From contig JAIEPT010000024.1 in assembly GCA_019748295.1 (NCBI GenBank), positions 1 to 64,000 of the forward strand: a DNA stretch of 64,000 bases. The letters run 5' to 3'. Made by a program: the position numbers and the translations under genes. Below are positions 54,365 through 63,387 of the stretch, one piece after another. The stretch is from Gemmataceae bacterium (GTDB taxonomy: Bacteria; Planctomycetota; Planctomycetia; Gemmatales; Gemmataceae). The notes under the pieces were generated by a model, which was not told the DNA's origin, searched no databases, and worked only from the letters and a program-made list of their open reading frames with translations. Numbering within the stretch: position 1 is the first letter of the stretch; each line of letters starts with the position of its first letter.

Positions 54365-55876
54365 TCAACAGACATCGTCTCTTTTGCGTGCTGCCAGGCG
54401 ATGAAGTTCGACGATTCCCGCGGTCGGCCTCTCGGTTGCCGCGACCTTTTCCGTCTCTTTTCGGCGAAGCCAGGCGAATTGCCGAACCCGCAAGGAAGAC
54501 TGTGCCGCTTCCTTTTTCTCGTCCTTCTTCTCTTCTTTTTTCTCCTCCTTCTTCTCGTCCCCTTTCTTCTCCGGCTCCTTCTTCTCCTCGTCCGTTTTCG
54601 GTTCGTCCTTCTTCTTCGGCGTCACGACGGTCTTGATCACGAGGGGCCGAACGAAATCGCGGCAGCGGAGGCAGAGCACTTGGCCGTCGTGGGCGGCGAG
54701 GTAGATGCGATCGGTCCATTCGTTGGGAACGAGAAGGATCCAATCGCGCATGTCGAGCTTCGCCATCGTCGCTCCGCGCCAGCCGTCAAGCACTAGTAAC
54801 TTTCCCTGGCGGTCCATCGCGTAGACGTATTTGCTGTTGGTCGCCAAGTAATTCGCGCCGTCCGGGTTCGACCAGTAAACCTTGCCGCTGGTCCGTTCGA
54901 GGCGGGTGAGCCCTTGCTTCGCCTTGACGAAGATGTCGTTGTCCGTGGCGAACGGCTGGCGATCGATTTGCTGCCCCGCCAGGAACCGCCACAGAATACG
55001 CTCGGTGTTCATGTCCACCGCGTAGACGACCGAATCGAGGGAGCCGAGGTACGCGATATTCTTGTACTGCCCGGCAGGAGCGGTGATGCCGCTGTTCGTT
55101 CGAAATTCGAATCGAATGATATTTTCGTACTTGTTGTAAGAGAGCAATCGGCCATCCGAAGAAACCATGCCGAACTGACCCGTGGAGACGAGCGGGGGTT
55201 GATCGTATTGCACCTTCACTTCCAGGCCGGACCAGCGAAGCTCCGGCTGAGGCGAATCGTTCAAGGAGCCGAACGCTTCGATGTCTTCCGGCTTTCGCGC
55301 GGCTTTCTTGGCCAGCAATTCATACTGCGGCACATCGTACGTAAGAATTCGGTTGCCCATCGGAATGTAGAGCCGTTCGTCGTCCGCCGTGGGGCCGGCG
55401 GAAGGGACGAATTCGAGCTTGAAGCCGACGACTTTTTCCTTGTTGGCCGGATGAAAATGATAAACGCGATGCCGGCCGGTTCCACGCTCCAGGATGTAGA
55501 GCATGTCGCGGCGCGTCACATAGAGCGAATAAGCGTTATGAGCGACGGGTTGACTGTTCCAGTAGGGAGGGCCAATCTGGGCACGCCATTGCACATCGCC
55601 GGTTTCGCCGTCGAAGAGCACCAGCGAGCCCCCCGCGGTTTGCACCGCGAGCTGAAGAATGCCGGTGTCGGGATGCGCGAGAAGCTGCAGGTGGGCGAGG
55701 TTGTCGCGGTTGCCGTCGAGCTTGACTCGGCCATGCCATGCGACTTCGAGGTTCATTCGCTCCAGCGCTTCGCGCTGCGGGACGCTGGGACGCGTGAGGA
55801 TGCGATAGTCGGGCTGCGCCTGCGCCATCGTCGCAATCGTCAGGCACAGGATGCACGTCAGAATCAGCTTCCGCAT
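54365..55876 (-). CDS. exported PQQ-like beta-propeller protein
   Basis: A 503-residue protein with a signal peptide (MRKLILTCILCLTIATMAQA) and propeller blades of the PQQ/WD type, e.g. GGSLVLFDGETGDVQWRAQI, YLGSLDSVVYAVDMNTERIL, TRLERTSGKVYWSNPDGANY and YVYAMDRQGKLLVLDGWRGA. A highly charged low-complexity segment near residue 430-465 (EEKKEPEKKGDEKKEEKKEE) precedes a short basic tail. No PQQ-binding or catalytic residues can be claimed; the protein is probably a periplasmic scaffold. Confidence 0.8.
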   Translation of the reverse strand: MRKLILTCILCLTIATMAQAQPDYRILTRPSVPQREALERMNLEVAWHGRVKLDGNRDNLAHLQLLAHPDTGILQLAVQTAGGSLVLFDGETGDVQWRAQIGPPYWNSQPVAHNAYSLYVTRRDMLYILERGTGRHRVYHFHPANKEKVVGFKLEFVPSAGPTADDERLYIPMGNRILTYDVPQYELLAKKAARKPEDIEAFGSLNDSPQPELRWSGLEVKVQYDQPPLVSTGQFGMVSSDGRLLSYNKYENIIRFEFRTNSGITAPAGQYKNIAYLGSLDSVVYAVDMNTERILWRFLAGQQIDRQPFATDNDIFVKAKQGLTRLERTSGKVYWSNPDGANYLATNSKYVYAMDRQGKLLVLDGWRGATMAKLDMRDWILLVPNEWTDRIYLAAHDGQVLCLRCRDFVRPLVIKTVVTPKKKDEPKTDEEKKEPEKKGDEKKEEKKEEKKDEKKEAAQSSLRVRQFAWLRRKETEKVAATERPTAGIVELHRLAARKRDDVC

Positions 55877-56078
55877 GGCAATGCTCGGCAAGGCGCGAAG
55901 TGTCCCCAATGCAGTCTATCACGACGCTGTTCAGACCGGAGCGGGCATGGACCGCTTGGATCCTGCAATCTTGCTTCAGCCCGCAGATTCAATCGCTAGA
56001 TTTGGCAAACCATGCAGAAAACGCAGGGTGCCTGCCGGAGCTTTCGCCGAGGCGAGGCGAAAATCGCTTAAGGTGTTA

Positions 56079-56612
56079 TCACTTCTTGCCGAGACGGCGT
56101 TTCGCCTGAAAGAACTCGCTGAGCAACCGACTGCACTCCTCCCCCATGACGCTTGGCACGATCTGGCAGCGGTGGTTGAGCCGATCGTCGGAAAGGATGC
56201 GGTAGAGCGATTGGCAGGCGCCCGCCTTCGCATCGATGGCGCCGTAGACGACCATCGGAATGCGAGCCAGCACGATGCCCCCCGCACACATGGCGCACGG
56301 TTCGAGCGTGACATAGAGGACGCAGTTTTCGAGTCGCCAATCTCCTAGAGCCTGAGCGGCCTGGGTGATGGCGATCATCTCGGCATGGGCGGTGGGATCC
56401 TTCAGCGTCTCGCGTTGATTGTGAGCGCGAGCGATCACGCCGCGCTGCAGGGAGACGATGACGCAGCCGATGGGAACCTCATCCTCGGCGAAGGCCGTCC
56501 GCGCTTCGTCGAACGCCATGGCCATGTGTTCGAGGTGAAACGGATGACGCGGGTCGCTCAGCAGCAACGAGGTTTGCTGCGAAGGGAACTCGAAATCGGG
56601 CTCATCGATCAT
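56079..56612 (-). CDS. tadA: tRNA(adenine34) deaminase TadA-like nucleoside deaminase
   Basis: A 177-residue cytidine/deoxycytidylate deaminase-family protein. The zinc site is visible: H76-A-E78 (catalytic Glu) in DPTAHAEM and P-C106-A-M-C109 in [20 protein letters not shown] before and [14 protein letters not shown] after are typical of TadA, which makes the inosine at the tRNA-Arg wobble position. A specialised guanine or cytosine deaminase is an alternative. AGGAAG lies before the ATG at 56612; the longer open frame runs through a repeat. Confidence 0.88.
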   Translation of the reverse strand: MIDEPDFEFPSQQTSLLLSDPRHPFHLEHMAMAFDEARTAFAEDEVPIGCVIVSLQRGVIARAHNQRETLKDPTAHAEMIAITQAAQALGDWRLENCVLYVTLEPCAMCAGGIVLARIPMVVYGAIDAKAGACQSLYRILSDDRLNHRCQIVPSVMGEECSRLLSEFFQAKRRLGKK

Positions 56613-56701
56613 CCGCTTCCTTCTTCGAAGATTGGCGCCATCTGATTGAGCTTGCGATTCAGCAGCAAAACATCGGTTTGCGTGAAGAAGTGCAATCGTG
56701 G

Positions 56702-56877
56702 TCGCCCCTCTCCCCTTGAGGGAGCTCTCCCGGAGGGAGAGGGGAGGGAGAGGGGTGCCGTCACCCAATGTTCCGCATGAGGGTATCTGAGGGCGCCATC
56801 TTTGTCGTTTGTGCGTGACGATACCCCTCACCCCCGGCCCCTCTCCCTCAAGGGGAGAGGGGAGAAATGCAGCCGCA
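56702..56877. repeat. REP-like inverted repeat, family R1
   Basis: CCCCTCTCCCCTTGAGGGAG and GGAGGGAGAGGGGAGGGAGA are at the left, with CTCACCCCCGGCCCCTCTCC and GGGGAGAAATGCAG at the right, around a 60-base centre. One hairpin unit is doubled. It fills the gap between tadA and the SDR gene. Confidence 0.75.
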
Positions 56878-56885
56878 GCCTTTGA

Positions 56886-57617
56886 TTACACGAACGCCTG
56901 CCCCGTGGGCTTCACCGTCACTTCCGGAATCGACACGTGCGGCGGCTGGCTGGCGACGAACACCACGGTGCGGGCGATGTCTTCCGGCTTGAGAATGCGG
57001 GCCCGATGGTCTTCGCTCACCGGCGTGGGACGAAATTCGAGGATCGGAGTATCGACTTCGCCCGGGTAGATATTGGTGACACGAATGCCGCTCGCCATCT
57101 CCTCCGCATGCAACCCGATGCCGAGCGCCCTCATGCCGAACTTCGAGGCAGCATACGCGATCCCACCCAGCGGCGACGCCCGCAAGCCGGCCACGCTGTT
57201 GATGTTGATGATCAGGCCCTCCTTGCGCTCCAGCATCGCGGGAATCGCATAGTGGATGCAGTAGAAGGCGCCGTCGAGATTGGTGCGGATCACCTGCTGC
57301 CAGCTTTCCGGCGTCAGCTCGCGGAAGGTGCGTTCCTTGAGATTGGTCCCCGCGTTGTTCACCAGGATGTCGATTCGGCCGAACTTTTTCACGGTCGCTT
57401 CGACGACCGCCTTCGCTTGTCCCGGCTCCGCCACATCGGCGACGAAGGTGAAGATGCGTTCGGTACCCAGATGTTTGGCCGCCTCATCGAGCTTCGCTTT
57501 GTTGCGTCCCGTGATGGCGACATTCGCGCCTTGCTCGAGGAAGAGCCGGGCGGTGGCGAGGCCCATGCCGCTGCCGCCGCCGGTGATGAGGACAGTCTTG
57601 CCGTCAAATGTCGCCAT
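56886..57617 (-). CDS. short-chain dehydrogenase/reductase
   Basis: A 243-residue classical SDR. The cofactor motif is TGGGSGMG (12-19), the structural motif NNAG is near residue 88, the catalytic Ser is in INSVAG and YAASK supplies Tyr and Lys. VYPG-type IYPGEVDTPI follows. Substrate and cofactor (NAD or NADP) are not clear; Arg34 in TGRNK suggests NADP. The ATG at 57617 begins MATFDGKTVLITGG. An inverted-repeat element lies just upstream. Confidence 0.92.
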   Translation of the reverse strand: MATFDGKTVLITGGGSGMGLATARLFLEQGANVAITGRNKAKLDEAAKHLGTERIFTFVADVAEPGQAKAVVEATVKKFGRIDILVNNAGTNLKERTFRELTPESWQQVIRTNLDGAFYCIHYAIPAMLERKEGLIININSVAGLRASPLGGIAYAASKFGMRALGIGLHAEEMASGIRVTNIYPGEVDTPILEFRPTPVSEDHRARILKPEDIARTVVFVASQPPHVSIPEVTVKPTGQAFV

Positions 57618-57650
57618 GATCGGACCTCGAATGAAATGGTTGTCCGCGGT

Positions 57651-57764
57651 TGGGAGGGCGAGGCGGGCGAGGCTCCTGCCGAGCCGCGGGACATGTTTCC
57701 TGTGTCTAACGCCGATTTTTCCGCAGTTTTCTGCAACACCGGCTCGGCAGGAGCCTCGCCCTTC
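57651..57764. repeat. inverted-repeat element, family R9
   Basis: GAGGCTCCTGCCGAGCC (left) and GGCTCGGCAGGAGCCTC (right) are inverted copies, part of arms of about 25 bases, with a 65-base centre. Only one copy is seen. It lies between the SDR gene and aspC. Confidence 0.75.
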
Positions 57765-57792
57765 CAACGGACGCGAGCCATGTGTTGCAGTA

Positions 57793-58989
57793 CTACAACT
57801 CCCCGCGGAAGAGGGCGCCGAGGCGATCCATCCCCTTGTTGATCTGCTCGACGCTGGTCGCGAACGACAGCCGGGCGTAACCCTCGGCTCCGAACGCCGA
57901 TCCCTGCACCAAGTTCACGTGAGCCACCTCGAGAGCGACCGCACAGAAACTCGCGGAGTCGGTGATGGGCCGACCGGCGAGCGTCTTGCCGAACCAGGAG
58001 GAGACGTTGAAGAAGGCATAAAACGCGCCGTCGGGCATGGTGCAGCGGATGCCAGGCAATTCGTTCAGTCGTTTCACAACGAGATCACGCCGCTTGACGA
58101 ACTCCGCCCGCATTTGGCCCACGCATGCTTGATCGCCTTCAAGGGCGGCAATCGTCGCCAGTTGGCTGACGCTCGAAGGGCAGCTCGTTTCCTGGCTCTG
58201 CACCGTATCCATCGCCTTGACGACATGCGCCGGGCCGATCGCCCAGCCGATGCGCCATCCAGTCATCGCGTAGCTCTTGCTGACGCCCGAAATGGTGATC
58301 GTGAGATCGGCGAGGCCGGGGCGTAGGGTCGCGAAGCAGGTTGCCTTGGCGTCGCCGTAGACGAGTTGTTCGTAGATTTCGTCGCTGATGACGCCGATCT
58401 GCTTTTCGATGCAGATGTCGGCAATCGCTTCCAGTTCCGCCCGCGTGTAGACGCTGCCGGTTGGGTTGCTTGGCGAATTGAGCATCACAAGCCGAGTCCG
58501 CGGCGTGATGGCGCTACGGAATTGGACCGGCGTCATCTTGAAGCCGTTCTCCTCGGTGGTGGGCACGAGGATGTAGGTCGCGCCGGTCATTTGCACGAGG
58601 TCGCTGTAGCTAACCCAGTACGGCGTCGGGATCATCACTTCGTCGCCAGGGCCGACCATTGCGGCGAGAGCGTTGTGCAGCGAGTGCTTGGCGCCGTTCG
58701 AGACGATGACCTGCTCAGGCTTGAACTCGATGCCATAGGTTCGCTTGTACCACTTCGCGACGCACGATTTCAGTTCGGCAAGACCGCCCGCCGGCGTGTA
58801 ATGGGTGTGGCCTTGCTGCATCGCCTTGTGGGCCGCATCGCAAATGTGGGCGGGCGTGTTGAAGTCGGGCTCGCCGAGGCTGAAGTCGTAAATCGTCTTC
58901 CCTTCCGCCTTCAAAACGCGAGCCTTGGCCCCCGCGGCCAACGTCGCGGAAGGCTTCACGGCGGCGGCCATCTTGGAAATGGGTAGCAT
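57793..58989 (-). CDS. aspC: aspartate aminotransferase (class I, type Ib)
   Basis: A 398-residue PLP enzyme moving the amino group between aspartate and 2-oxoglutarate. The phosphate-binding region is SNGAKHSLHNAL (98-109), NSPSNPTGSVYTR holds the cofactor-stacking Asn-Pro, and the Schiff-base lysine is K238 in ISGVSKSYAMTGWRIGW. Features match the Thermus-type Ib group, some of which also act on prephenate. GAGG precedes the ATG. It is divergent from pyrB; aspartate is the substrate of PyrB, a functional though not operonic link. Confidence 0.92.
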   Translation of the reverse strand: MLPISKMAAAVKPSATLAAGAKARVLKAEGKTIYDFSLGEPDFNTPAHICDAAHKAMQQGHTHYTPAGGLAELKSCVAKWYKRTYGIEFKPEQVIVSNGAKHSLHNALAAMVGPGDEVMIPTPYWVSYSDLVQMTGATYILVPTTEENGFKMTPVQFRSAITPRTRLVMLNSPSNPTGSVYTRAELEAIADICIEKQIGVISDEIYEQLVYGDAKATCFATLRPGLADLTITISGVSKSYAMTGWRIGWAIGPAHVVKAMDTVQSQETSCPSSVSQLATIAALEGDQACVGQMRAEFVKRRDLVVKRLNELPGIRCTMPDGAFYAFFNVSSWFGKTLAGRPITDSASFCAVALEVAHVNLVQGSAFGAEGYARLSFATSVEQINKGMDRLGALFRGEL

Positions 58990-59012
58990 CGAAAAACCTC
59001 AAACTGACCCTG

Positions 59013-59100
59013 GTTAGCCGCGACGCGCAGCGGAGCGCGGACAAGATGCCATGTGATCGCAGGGTTCGCTGACCGCGCTCCGCTGCGCGTCGCGGCTAAC
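59013..59100. repeat. inverted-repeat element, family R2 (copy 3)
   Basis: Same arms as 3482-3571 and 22297-22385 with centre AAGATGCCATGTGATCGCAG. It lies in the divergent gap between aspC and pyrB, so it could carry or disturb the promoters of both. Confidence 0.85.
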
Positions 59101-59173
59101 CGGGGACGGAAACTCGAAATCCAGTCTTCTTCCAACCGTTCGGAGGCCTATTGTATGGATTGAGGTGAACGCC

Positions 59174-60130
59174 ATGACTGCCGTCGAATCGCCGAAAACC
59201 GTCTCGTGGACGCGCCGCCATCTGCTGGGGTTGGAGGATCTTTCGGCCGCGGAATTGCGGGCGATCCTCGATCATGCGGAGACGTTCGCGAGCGCCAGCC
59301 AACCGCCTCGAGTGAAGCGATCGGGCCTCACGGGGCGGGTGGTCGTCAATCTTTTCTTCGAACCCTCCACCCGCACCCGCGTCAGCTTCGGCCTCGCCGC
59401 TCGCCGATTGGGCGCGGATGTGCTCGACTTTTCGTCCTCCGGGTCCAGCACCAGTAAGGGCGAAACCTTCATCGACACGGCGAAGAACATCGAGGCGATG
59501 GGGGTCGACCTCATGGTCGTTCGCCACGCTTCCTCCGGGGCGCCTCACCTTTTGGCCCAGCATGTCGATTGCGGCATCGTCAATGCCGGCGACGGCGCCC
59601 ACGAACATCCGACCCAGGGCCTGCTCGACATCTTCACCATCCGCCAAAAGCTGGGCCGGGTGGACGGATTGACCGTCGGCCTCGTCGGCGACATCGCGCA
59701 TAGCCGGGTGGCACGAAGCAACATCCACGGCTTGCTCAAGCTCGGCGCCAAGGTCATCGTCTGCGGTCCGCCGACCCTAATGCCGCAGGCGATCACCAAG
59801 TTCGGCGTCGAAGTTTCTCACGATCTGGATCCGATCTTGCCGCGTTGCGACGTCATCAACATGCTTCGCATCCAATTCGAACGACAACGCAACGGCCTGT
59901 TTCCTTCCATTCCGGAATACGCCCGGCTCTTCGGCATGAACGTGGAACGCCTGCGGAAAGCGAAGCCGGAACTTTTGCTGCTTGCCCCCGGCCCCATCAA
60001 CCGCGGTGTGGAAATCACGCCGGAAGCCGCCGATGGGCCGAACTCGGCGATCCTTGAGCAAGTGACGAACGGCCTTGCCGTCCGCATGGCGGTGCTGCAT
60101 CTGCTCAGCGGCCAACCCGCGGATCAGTGA
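59174..60130 (+). CDS. pyrB: aspartate carbamoyltransferase catalytic subunit
   Basis: A 318-residue ATCase catalytic chain, the committed step of pyrimidine synthesis (carbamoyl phosphate plus aspartate). The carbamoyl-phosphate loop is [12 protein letters not shown] (61-72) and the aspartate part [14 protein letters not shown] is near residue 140, with [13 protein letters not shown] and [10 protein letters not shown] following. The ATG at 59174 has GAGGT about 8 bases upstream; a GTG at 59165 is possible. pyrC does not follow, as it commonly does; putA is next after an R3 element. Confidence 0.95.
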   Translation: MTAVESPKTVSWTRRHLLGLEDLSAAELRAILDHAETFASASQPPRVKRSGLTGRVVVNLFFEPSTRTRVSFGLAARRLGADVLDFSSSGSSTSKGETFIDTAKNIEAMGVDLMVVRHASSGAPHLLAQHVDCGIVNAGDGAHEHPTQGLLDIFTIRQKLGRVDGLTVGLVGDIAHSRVARSNIHGLLKLGAKVIVCGPPTLMPQAITKFGVEVSHDLDPILPRCDVINMLRIQFERQRNGLFPSIPEYARLFGMNVERLRKAKPELLLLAPGPINRGVEITPEAADGPNSAILEQVTNGLAVRMAVLHLLSGQPADQ

Positions 60131-60131
60131 T

Positions 60132-60231
60132 CTATGTAGCCCTCTCGCTCCGCGAGAGGTAAGCGGATGAATGCCGCGCGATCGCATGGCGCACAGCCGC
60201 TTACCTCTCGCGGAGCGAGAGGGCTACATAG
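60132..60231. repeat. 100-bp inverted-repeat element, family R3 (copy 2)
   Basis: Exactly 100 bases with the same 35-base arms as the copies at 23761 and 63273 and a different centre (ATGAATGCCGCGCGATCGCA). It begins directly after the pyrB stop codon. Confidence 0.9.
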
Positions 60232-60266
60232 GCCGCCTACAATGAAGGAAACGGCGGGGAGCGGCC

Positions 60267-63242
60267 ATGGGCATCGATTCGACGGCTTTGGAGAAGCGGA
60301 CGCGGGCTTACGGCGAAGAGCTGTTCGCCCGCATCGAGCGCTCGGGGCCGATCCTTCTGTCCCCCTCTTGGTGGGACGACCGCCTCATGGAATGGTCCAT
60401 GGCCAACGAGGCGGTGAAGCTGCAGCTCTTCCGCTTCATCGATGCCCTGCCGCTGCTCCGCGAACCCAAATCGATCAGCCGCCATCTCCGCGAATATTTC
60501 CACGCCGGCGGCGACAAAGTCCCCGGCCCGATACGTCTCGCCACCGACTGGATGCCTCGGCGTGGCCTCGGCGCCAAACTGCTCGCATGGTCGGTCCGCC
60601 GCAATTCATCACGCCTCGCCCGCCGATTTATCGCGGGGACCGATGTGCCGGAGGCGATCGACGCCGTCGCGAAGCTGCGGGCCAAGAAGCTTGCGTTCAC
60701 CGTCGATCTTCTCGGCGAAGCCACGGTCACGGAACCGGAGGCGGAACGATATCAACAGCAATACCTGGATCTGATTGATGGCCTGACGGATGCCGTCAAC
60801 GGTTGGCCGGAGATCCCCGAGATCGACCGCGATGCGGAGGGCGTGTTGCCCCGCGTCAATGTGTCGATCAAGCTGTCGTCGCTGTTCAGCCAGTTCGATC
60901 CGATCGACCCGATCAACACCAGCAGCATCGTCCGCGATCGCCTGAGGCCCATCCTTCGTGCCGCCCGGCGACGCTCGGCGTTCGTCAACGTGGACATGGA
61001 GCAGCATTCCTACAAGGACATGACGCTCCGCATCTTCAAGGAACTGCTCGACGAGCCGGAGTTTCGCGATTGGCCCGACGTCGGCATTGCGATCCAGGCT
61101 TATCTGAACAGCTGCGAGAAGGATCTGGCCGATCTCGCCGAGTGGGCGAAACGCCGGGGTACGCCCGTGTGGATCCGGCTCATCAAGGGAGCCTACTGGG
61201 ACTACGAGAATGTGATTTCCGCCCAGGAAGGTTGGCCCCTGCCGGTCTTCCGACGCAAGCCGGAGACGGATGCGAATTACGAGCAGATGTCGCTGTTTCT
61301 GTTGCAAAATCATCGCCTGCTCCGCCCCGCCTTCGGCAGCCATAACGTCCGCAGCCTGGCTCATGCGATGGCGGCGGCCGACCTTATGGGCCTGCCGCCG
61401 CGAAGCATCGAGATTCAAACGCTCTACGGCATGGCCGACCCGATCAAGCAAGCCCTCGTCCGCCTCGGCCAGCGTGTTCGTGTTTATGCCCCATTCGGAC
61501 AATTGCTGCCGGGGATGGCGTATCTGGTTCGCCGACTGCTTGAAAACACCGCCAACGACTCCTTCTTGCGAGCCTCGTTCACGGAGCATGTGCCTGAGGA
61601 GAAGCTGCTCATGAATCCGCTCGTGCATCTCAACGGCCAAGAAAGCTCCGCCCCACCGCGTGAGCCGGACGTGTTCCGCAATGAGCCAGTACTTGATTTC
61701 GCGATCGAGGAACATCGGGACGCAATCCCGGCCGCCCTTGCGGAGGTGCGCAAGCAGTTCGGCAGGACGTATCCCCTGGTGATCGACGGCAAAGCCATCA
61801 CCTCGCCCAAACCGATCGAGGTCCGCAACCCTTCGCATCTGCGCGAAATCGTCGGCACCGTCAGTGCTGCGACTCCCGAGCAAACGAAGCAGGCGATCGA
61901 AGCCGCTGCTCGTGCGTATCCCATGTGGCGCGACGTCGATCCCAACGAACGAGCCGATCTGCTGGTTCGGCTCGCTCAGCGCATGCGGGAACGGCGGGCG
62001 GAACTGATCGCGTGGGAAATCGTCGAATGTGCCAAACCCTGGCGCGAAGCGGATGCGGATGTGGCCGAGGCGATCGATTTCTGCGAATATTACGCCCGCG
62101 AAATGCGCCGGCTTGCAACGCCTCAAAAGGTCGAACTGCCCGGCGAAGACAACGCCAACTTCTACGATCCGCTCGGCGTCGCCGTCGTCATCGCGCCCTG
62201 GAACTTCCCCCTCGCCATCGTGACCGGGATGACAGCCGCAGCCTTGGTCACGGGCAACACCGCCATCATCAAGCCGGCGGAGCAATCGTCGATCGTCACG
62301 GCGAAACTGATGGAAATGCTGCAAGAAGCCGGCGCGCCGCCTGGCGTCGTGCATTACCTTCCTGGTATCGGCGAAGAGATCGGGCCGACGCTTGTGGAGC
62401 ATCCCTCGGTCGCCTTGATCGCTTTCACCGGCTCGCGCGGCGTCGGCACGATGCTGCATCGCGAGATGGCGAAGATGGGTCCGGGCAACACGCAATTCAA
62501 ACGCCTGATCGCGGAACTCGGCGGCAAAAACGCCATCATCATCGACGACGACGCCGACCTCGATGAAGCCGTGCTCGGCGTCGTCGCCAGCGCCTTCGGC
62601 TACTCAGGTCAAAAGTGCTCCGCATGTTCCCGCGCCATCGTGCTGGCGCCGATCTACGATGTATTTCTCAACCGCCTGATCGAGGCCACGCGGGCACTCA
62701 AGATCGCTCCCGCGGAAGATCCGGGTTGTCGCGTGGGACCGGTGATCGAGGCAGCCGCACGCGAACGCATGCTCAAGTACATCGAGTTCGGCAAGCAGCA
62801 ATCACGGCTCGCGTATGCAGGGGATCTTGGTTTCCTCGTCAACGAAGGCCATTACCTCGCGCCGCATATTTTCGCCGAGGTGCCGCCGACCGCCGCCATC
62901 GCCCAGGAAGAAATATTCGGCCCCGTGCTCGCCGTCATGAAGGCGAACTCGCTCGACGAAGCGCTAAGCATCGCCAACGGCGTGGACTACGCCCTTGTCG
63001 GCGGCTTCTTCTCGCGCAGCCCGGAAAATATCCGCCGCGTTCGCCGCGAGTTCCGCGTCGGCAATCTCTACATCAATCGCAAGATCACCGGGGCGATGGT
63101 GTCGCGCCAGCCGTTCGGCGGCTTCAAGATGTCGGGGTTGGGAACCAAAGCCGGCGGCCCCGAGTATTTGCAGCATTTCATGGCGCCGCGCTGCGTGACC
63201 GAAAACACGATGCGCCACGGCTTCGCCCCCGACGCCGGTTGA
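60267..63242 (+). CDS. putA: bifunctional proline dehydrogenase / 1-pyrroline-5-carboxylate dehydrogenase
   Basis: A 991-residue enzyme that oxidises proline to glutamate in two steps. The N-terminal PRODH barrel (about 1-450) includes VNVSIKLSSLFSQFDPID, GTPVWIRLIKGAYWDYE and FGSHNVRSLAHAM. The C-terminal ALDH domain (about 510-975) has APWNFPLAIVTGMTAAALVT, the ELGGKNAIIIDDDADL segment with the catalytic Glu and GQKCSACSRAIV with the nucleophile Cys. There is no N-terminal DNA-binding domain, so this is a non-regulatory PutA. CGGGGAG precedes the ATG. It is flanked on both sides by copies of the 100-bp element. Confidence 0.95.
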   Translation: MGIDSTALEKRTRAYGEELFARIERSGPILLSPSWWDDRLMEWSMANEAVKLQLFRFIDALPLLREPKSISRHLREYFHAGGDKVPGPIRLATDWMPRRGLGAKLLAWSVRRNSSRLARRFIAGTDVPEAIDAVAKLRAKKLAFTVDLLGEATVTEPEAERYQQQYLDLIDGLTDAVNGWPEIPEIDRDAEGVLPRVNVSIKLSSLFSQFDPIDPINTSSIVRDRLRPILRAARRRSAFVNVDMEQHSYKDMTLRIFKELLDEPEFRDWPDVGIAIQAYLNSCEKDLADLAEWAKRRGTPVWIRLIKGAYWDYENVISAQEGWPLPVFRRKPETDANYEQMSLFLLQNHRLLRPAFGSHNVRSLAHAMAAADLMGLPPRSIEIQTLYGMADPIKQALVRLGQRVRVYAPFGQLLPGMAYLVRRLLENTANDSFLRASFTEHVPEEKLLMNPLVHLNGQESSAPPREPDVFRNEPVLDFAIEEHRDAIPAALAEVRKQFGRTYPLVIDGKAITSPKPIEVRNPSHLREIVGTVSAATPEQTKQAIEAAARAYPMWRDVDPNERADLLVRLAQRMRERRAELIAWEIVECAKPWREADADVAEAIDFCEYYAREMRRLATPQKVELPGEDNANFYDPLGVAVVIAPWNFPLAIVTGMTAAALVTGNTAIIKPAEQSSIVTAKLMEMLQEAGAPPGVVHYLPGIGEEIGPTLVEHPSVALIAFTGSRGVGTMLHREMAKMGPGNTQFKRLIAELGGKNAIIIDDDADLDEAVLGVVASAFGYSGQKCSACSRAIVLAPIYDVFLNRLIEATRALKIAPAEDPGCRVGPVIEAAARERMLKYIEFGKQQSRLAYAGDLGFLVNEGHYLAPHIFAEVPPTAAIAQEEIFGPVLAVMKANSLDEALSIANGVDYALVGGFFSRSPENIRRVRREFRVGNLYINRKITGAMVSRQPFGGFKMSGLGTKAGGPEYLQHFMAPRCVTENTMRHGFAPDAG

Positions 63243-63244
63243 CT

Positions 63245-63272
63245 CCCCCTCTCCCCAAAGGGGAGAGGGGTT
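63245..63272 (+). terminator. hairpin just after putA
   Basis: CCCCTCTCCCC (63246-63256) pairs perfectly with GGGGAGAGGGG (63260-63270) around AAA, 4 bases past the stop codon. Only two T's follow. It is also half of an R1-type unit. Confidence 0.55.
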
Positions 63273-63372
63273 CTATGTAGCCCTCTCGCTCCGCGAGAGG
63301 TAAGCGGATGAATTCCACGCGTTCGCATGATTCTTTGCCGCTTACCTCTCGCGGAGCGAGAGGGCTACATAG
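63273..63372. repeat. 100-bp inverted-repeat element, family R3 (copy 3)
   Basis: Exactly 100 bases, with arms identical to the copy at 60132 and centre ATGAATTCCACGCGTTCGCA. It lies between putA and tsaB and ends 15 bases before the tsaB start codon. Confidence 0.9.
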
Positions 63373-63387
63373 GGGAGCCGGACCAAC

